From positions 3,596,001 to 3,660,000 of the forward strand of contig JAQFVV010012420.1 of assembly GCA_028023455.1 (NCBI GenBank): a stretch of 64,000 nt of DNA. Reading direction: 5' to 3'. The stretch is from Epiperipatus broadwayi. Its lineage: Eukaryota > Onychophora > Udeonychophora > Euonychophora > Peripatidae. The notes under the pieces are model-generated. The model saw only the letters and a list, made by a program, of their open reading frames with translations, ran no database searches and was not told the DNA's origin. A program made the translations under genes and the position numbers. This document shows positions 60,225-64,000 of the stretch, in pieces. Within the stretch, counting starts at the first letter, position 1. Each line of letters starts with the position of its first letter.

Positions 60225-62405
60225 GAAATAGAAGACATTTGCATAGATGTACAAAATGCTTTTTGCACCACATATTTTAAAATTGTCATGGGAAACATTG
60301 ATGCTAGAATTAGTAATGATTAAAAGTTAAAAATGCTGTGGGTAAATGTGGTTATAGTGCCAGGAATGAGAGAAAACAGATTTGTAGAATTCGCAGCCCC
60401 CACCACTATCTGTATTACCAATTCTTTCTTTGAGAAAATTTCTAAATAGAAATGGATAGGGAAGTATCTAAATAATGATAAAGCAGAATTGGATTATATT
60501 CTGATAATAGAAAATATGTATTTCATGATAGTAATGTTTTTAATAGCTTCAAAGGAAGAGATAGATTAGAGATGTGTAAGATAATGCAAAATGAGAGGTG
60601 AAAACTATAAAAAAAAAAGACACTAATAACAATATTCCTAACTCTCAGGAACACTCCAATGAATTTAAATCAGAACTTGAAAATTGTTTTAAACTATTAA
60701 TTCATTTTGAATAGTTCAGATTTAAATAAAACGACTAAGAAGCAACAGCAAGGATAGCTGGCATAAAAAAGCAATAATTTATCAGTAAATTTTCTATTGA
60801 AACAAAATATTGTATATAAAAAAACAAAGGAATATAAACATTGTCAAAATGACCCATTTAGAATTGAATAATCAGAACATATAAAGAAGAAAATTCATTA
60901 ATTAAAGAAAACTCGATAAAAGAAAGGCATAGAAAAAAATAAATGACTATATCCTGAGATTGGAACAAAAGTTATTTCGATAATAAGAAAAAAAAGATGC
61001 AATTATTATTAAAAAGAGGGCTGACATCATGAAATGTGTGAAATAATACACAAAGAATTATATAGTAATAAAGAACAAAAAAAAAAAAAAATCAAAATAA
61101 CCATTACATCTGAACTGTGATGCATTTTAAAAGAAGTGAGATATACAATGAAATTTACGAAGGAAAAAGCTCCAGGAAATGATGTCATTATTATTGATAT
61201 CTTTAAGAAAGCAGATGAATACAAAAATTGTAGGTAAAACTATGTACGAAATGTTTAAATGATAAAAATATACAAGATGACTGAAAGAATGCAATACTAA
61301 TATTGATATTTAACAATGGTAATAAAAAATACATAAGAAATTGCAGACTTATCGGTATTCTATCAGTTCTACACACAATCTTTACCAAGATAATTATTAC
61401 TCTTCTACAGCAAACTTTGAATTCAAACCTACAAAAAGAACAAGCTAGGTTTAAAAGGAATTTTAGCAGTCGTTTACATCCAAGTACTGAGAGAAATTAT
61501 AAGCTGCCATTATGCTTTCGATTTTTATATTAGAAAAAGTTATTTGATTCTATAAACATTTTCAGTGAGGAAATGTTTAGATCATTAAGATACAAATCTG
61601 AGATACTGTCATATTTTGAAGAATATTTATTACTCTGCAAGTCATGATTAGACTACATGGTGACACTCAGAAGATTACCACTGAAAAAAATATATTAACA
61701 AGATCATTCCATGTCTCCAAAAACTTTTATACAATTTTACATTAAGTATTTCATGGGTTAAAATGAAAAGTTAAGGAAATAAAAATAGATGGAAATTATT
61801 TGAAGTCATTAGATTTTGCAGATAATGTTTTTGCTAATAGTGCTTCAGAGTTTCAGAAAATTTTGCAAGACATAAAAATAAAAATTGATACTCATGAATT
61901 AGAAGAATTTAAGAACTACAAATAGATTGATCAGTTTATTAATACAGATGGAAACATAAGGAACTTAATCACAAAATTAAATTTGGATGGAATGCTTTTG
62001 GTAGAAATAATTTAAGGAAATAAGACTATGTTTGAAAAGGATGATTATTAATATATGTTTTACCATTTACTTTTGGATCTAAGACTTGGACATCTAATAC
62101 AGAAGACAAATACAGAGATTATTGACCAATCAATGAAATATGAACAGATATATATTAAGAATAACAAGAAGTAATAAAAAAAGAAATACATAAGTGAGAG
62201 AACAAACAAGAATCACTGTCTTTAATAAAAAAATTAAGATTCAAATGAAGCTGAACTATATTGCTAAAAGAGATAATAATAATAACTGTACAATTGAAGT
62301 CTTAAATTGGATCCCAAAAGATTGTAAAAGACAGAACTAGACTACAAGTACTAAGAAAGCTTGTTGGTAAGATGACAAGAGGCTATGGATCAGATCAACT
62401 AGATT
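60225..62405 (+). pseudogene. RTE retrotransposon copy 5 (endonuclease + RT, heavily decayed)
   Basis: Plus-strand pieces in the right order: FKIVMGNIDARISND (a decayed MGDFNA block, near 60285), ENRFVEFA, NSFFEKI and ELDYIL from the endonuclease; then EKAPGNDVIIIDI (about 61160-61200), CRLIGILSVLHTIFTKIIIT, LQKEQARFKRNF, KLPLCF and IRLHGDT. The palm motif C appears as LDFADN near 61810 instead of FADD. C-terminal blocks follow (INTDGNI, FGSKTW, IAKRDNNN, LNWIPKDCKR). Compared with copies 1 and 2 it is the most mutated. It ends at about 62405, immediately before another transposon. Confidence 0.75.
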
Positions 62406-62410
62406 AGATT
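62403..62410 (+). repeat. 8-bp target duplication, left
   Basis: ATTAGATT is repeated at 63543-63550, flanking the 1.13-kb element. Confidence 0.8.
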
Positions 62411-63542
62411 GGTTTTCTCTTAGCGTGTTGAAACCACTTGAGGGTGTAATTTCTATGTAAACAAACAGAATTATAATGTTACCGGGCCGTTGTTCTTTTT
62501 TTTTTTTTTCAACTTTATAGTGCTTTTTTTGATTTACAATAAAATCATAAATAATGAAAATTATCTAAAATAAATAAAAAATAAATTGGATAAACCTTTT
62601 TTTTTTTTTTAATTTTTATTTTTCTAAAATGAAATTTGTAATTTTAACAAGAATAAAAACAATATCGTGGTGACACAAATCAAATTTTAACATGAAGAAA
62701 AATAAATAATTTCTCCAAAACAAAAACATCGTGGCCACGCAAATATAATTTGTAATTTTAATAAGAATAAAAGGAATTTATTCAAAACAATAACGTGGCC
62801 AAAAATAATGCCGGTATTTTCGATTGGTCTCGCGATTTATCTCACACAAATGTAAATTTTAGCGTGATTTCGTAAAAATCACAATCACGCTTACACAACC
62901 CTTTTGATAATTGATTGAAGTGTCACCCTTGTCTAGAGAAGCGGGTCAAAGTTTCCACAATTTTTATTACCTCAAACTACATCATTGGATTTGGAAAATA
63001 ATGACTTGGGCACGTGAATTTGAAGACTTTTGACAGTCTCAATTACAGACACCCTCACAAAATACTGTAGCGAAATTTAAAATGGGATTGTTCGTATAAA
63101 CTGCGTAGCACAAAGTACACCGTAAGCGGCAGCTGCCATCTGTGGCAGAATAAACATCCTACTCTATGTGCTGTAACATAACTGTATCTGAAATGTTAAC
63201 AATGGGATTGTTCGTATAAATCTGCGGTAGAATAATACATCCTATTTCTGGACGCTGTAGCATAGAAATAGATACCGTAGCTAAATTTAAAATGGGATTG
63301 TTCGTATAAATTGCATAACACAAAGTTCACCGTAAGTGGCAGCATCCTCTGCAGCAGAATAAACGTCATTTCTGTGCTGTAGCATAGAAATAGGCGCCAC
63401 AGACAAGTAAATGGACTATTTCTATACTTAACCATTGGAATAAAATGTTTCTAGCGGTGCGGCCACTTAAACAGCATATTTCTGTGCATTTGCATAGAAA
63501 TTACGCCCTCAAGCAGTTTCAACACGCTAAGAGAAAACAACC
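62411..63542. mobile_element. Non-autonomous DNA transposon with about 50-bp TIRs and 8-bp TSD
   Basis: The left end GGTTTTCTCTTAGCGTGTTG, continuing to 'gggtgtaatttctatg', is mirrored at 63490-63542, where the reverse complement starts GGTTGTTTTCTCTTAGCG. Perfect 8-bp duplications ATTAGATT adjoin both ends. The interior has no transposase but carries subterminal tandem repeats. Termini starting GGTT and 8-bp duplications are shared with the element at 3765-5005, but the TIRs are otherwise different. The hAT superfamily is the first candidate. Confidence 0.85.
63065..63420 (+). repeat. Subterminal tandem repeats in the 1.13-kb element
   Basis: Three units share 'aatgggattgttcgtataaa' (starting about 63081, 63201 and 63291) and then 'gcagaataa' and 'tgctgtagcataga' variants. 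The intervals are 120 and 90 bases, so the middle unit is shortened. Such subterminal repeats often bind transposase. Confidence 0.75.
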
Positions 63543-63550
63543 ATTAGATT
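63543..63550 (+). repeat. 8-bp target duplication, right
   Basis: This is an identical copy of 62403-62410. Confidence 0.8.
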
Positions 63551-63811
63551 GTGAAAAACCTCCATTCTGCATATGACCAACAATAGTCGAAAATGATGAT
63601 GAAGTCCAATACTGGCTCCATGAAATTCTTTTTCTTCATAAAATCATAAAAAAGAATATATAGAAGAGAAATTGCTTGAAATACCATTTCTAGATGTAAA
63701 TTCAGCAATCAGAAAAAGTATTACAGACATTATTTTCCATGAATGAAAAAATCATATTTTCTTCATCAGGAAAAACTTTGAAACAAATTCTCATACTAGT
63801 GGAAATAAAAA

Positions 63812-64000
63812 TATAATATGCTAATATAATTATCAATGATAGCTTAGGGTGGTTTTGTCTAAGACCAAGACAAATGAGATAATGCAAATGAAATTCCTCT
63901 ACTCCAAAGGTATAATATGCTAATATAATTATCAATGATAGCTTAGGGTGGTTTTGTCTAAGACCAAGACAAATGAGATAATGCAAATGAAATTCCTCTA
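63812..64000 (+). repeat. 99-bp tandem repeat running off the window
   Basis: Units at 63812-63910 and 63911-64000 are identical over the overlapping part ('tataatatgctaatataatt' to 'gaaattcctcta'). The second unit is cut by the window end, so the array length is unknown. The minus-strand open frame through it merely repeats the same peptide. Confidence 0.85.

Noticed and set aside
61303-61533. 76-codon open frame as an independent gene
   Set aside because: It is a surviving open segment of the RTE copy 5 reverse transcriptase.
63702-63986. 94-codon minus-strand open frame
   Set aside because: The peptide repeats itself because it crosses the 99-bp tandem repeat, and composition is not coding-like.
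1-64000. CRISPR array or bacterial defence island
   Set aside because: No regularly spaced direct repeats with unique spacers occur, and all recognisable content is eukaryotic.

Overview
The window is eukaryotic nuclear DNA from a very AT-rich genome (by eye well over 70% A+T), with spliced-gene fragments, poly(A)-signal contexts and a mixed load of transposons. The families present (RTE-type LINEs, ZBED-like hAT, pogo/Tigger, LTR elements, tRNA-derived SINEs, Penelope-like inverted-repeat retroposons) and a TTAGGG-like internal minisatellite fit an invertebrate animal. I cannot name the species. There are no operons, bacterial genes, rRNA genes, intact tRNA genes or CRISPR arrays.

Host coding sequence is scarce. 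Only two segments look like real gene parts. One is a long exon at 28681-29399 (+), with an engrailed-homology-1-like repressor motif and a downstream AATAAA. The other is a short acidic and proline-rich terminal exon at 45974-46065 (-), also with a downstream AATAAA. Most of the rest is probably intron, intergenic DNA and decayed repeats.

Region by region: 1-9100 is nearly featureless except for a 1.24-kb terminal-inverted-repeat element with 8-bp target duplications and internal telomere-like repeats (3765-5005). 9.1-12.1 kb holds a foldback element and dispersed repeats. 12.8-14.8 kb is a 5'-truncated RTE LINE. 15.7-17.3 kb is a second LINE split by a palindromic retroposon. 17.9-23.8 kb is an old LTR retrotransposon. 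24.2-25.1 kb is a four-unit inverted/tandem repeat. 26.7-29.5 kb holds a near-perfect palindrome and the eh1-like exon. 31.4-35.7 kb is a cluster of LINE pieces, including the most complete RTE copy. 37.1-38.8 kb is a dead hAT transposase gene. 39.6-42.8 kb holds an inverted repeat, an RTE endonuclease fragment and a TA-flanked pogo/Tigger element. 45.4-52.4 kb has three tRNA-like SINEs, the acidic exon, a 0.95-kb foldback element and the longest palindromic retroposon. 52.4-58.5 kb is mostly unassigned, with islands of higher G+C. 58.5-64 kb is a repeat cluster ending in a 99-bp tandem repeat at the window edge.

The most unusual item is a small family of inverted-repeat elements (16383-16660, 27298-27585, 51803-52285 and fragments). 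They combine palindromic arms, perfect 13-bp flanking duplications, one constant terminus, one truncated terminus and a hammerhead-like CTGAYGA...GAAA core. That combination points to Penelope-like or retrozyme-like retroposition rather than cut-and-paste transposition. All protein assignments rest on recognising motifs by eye; no search was run.
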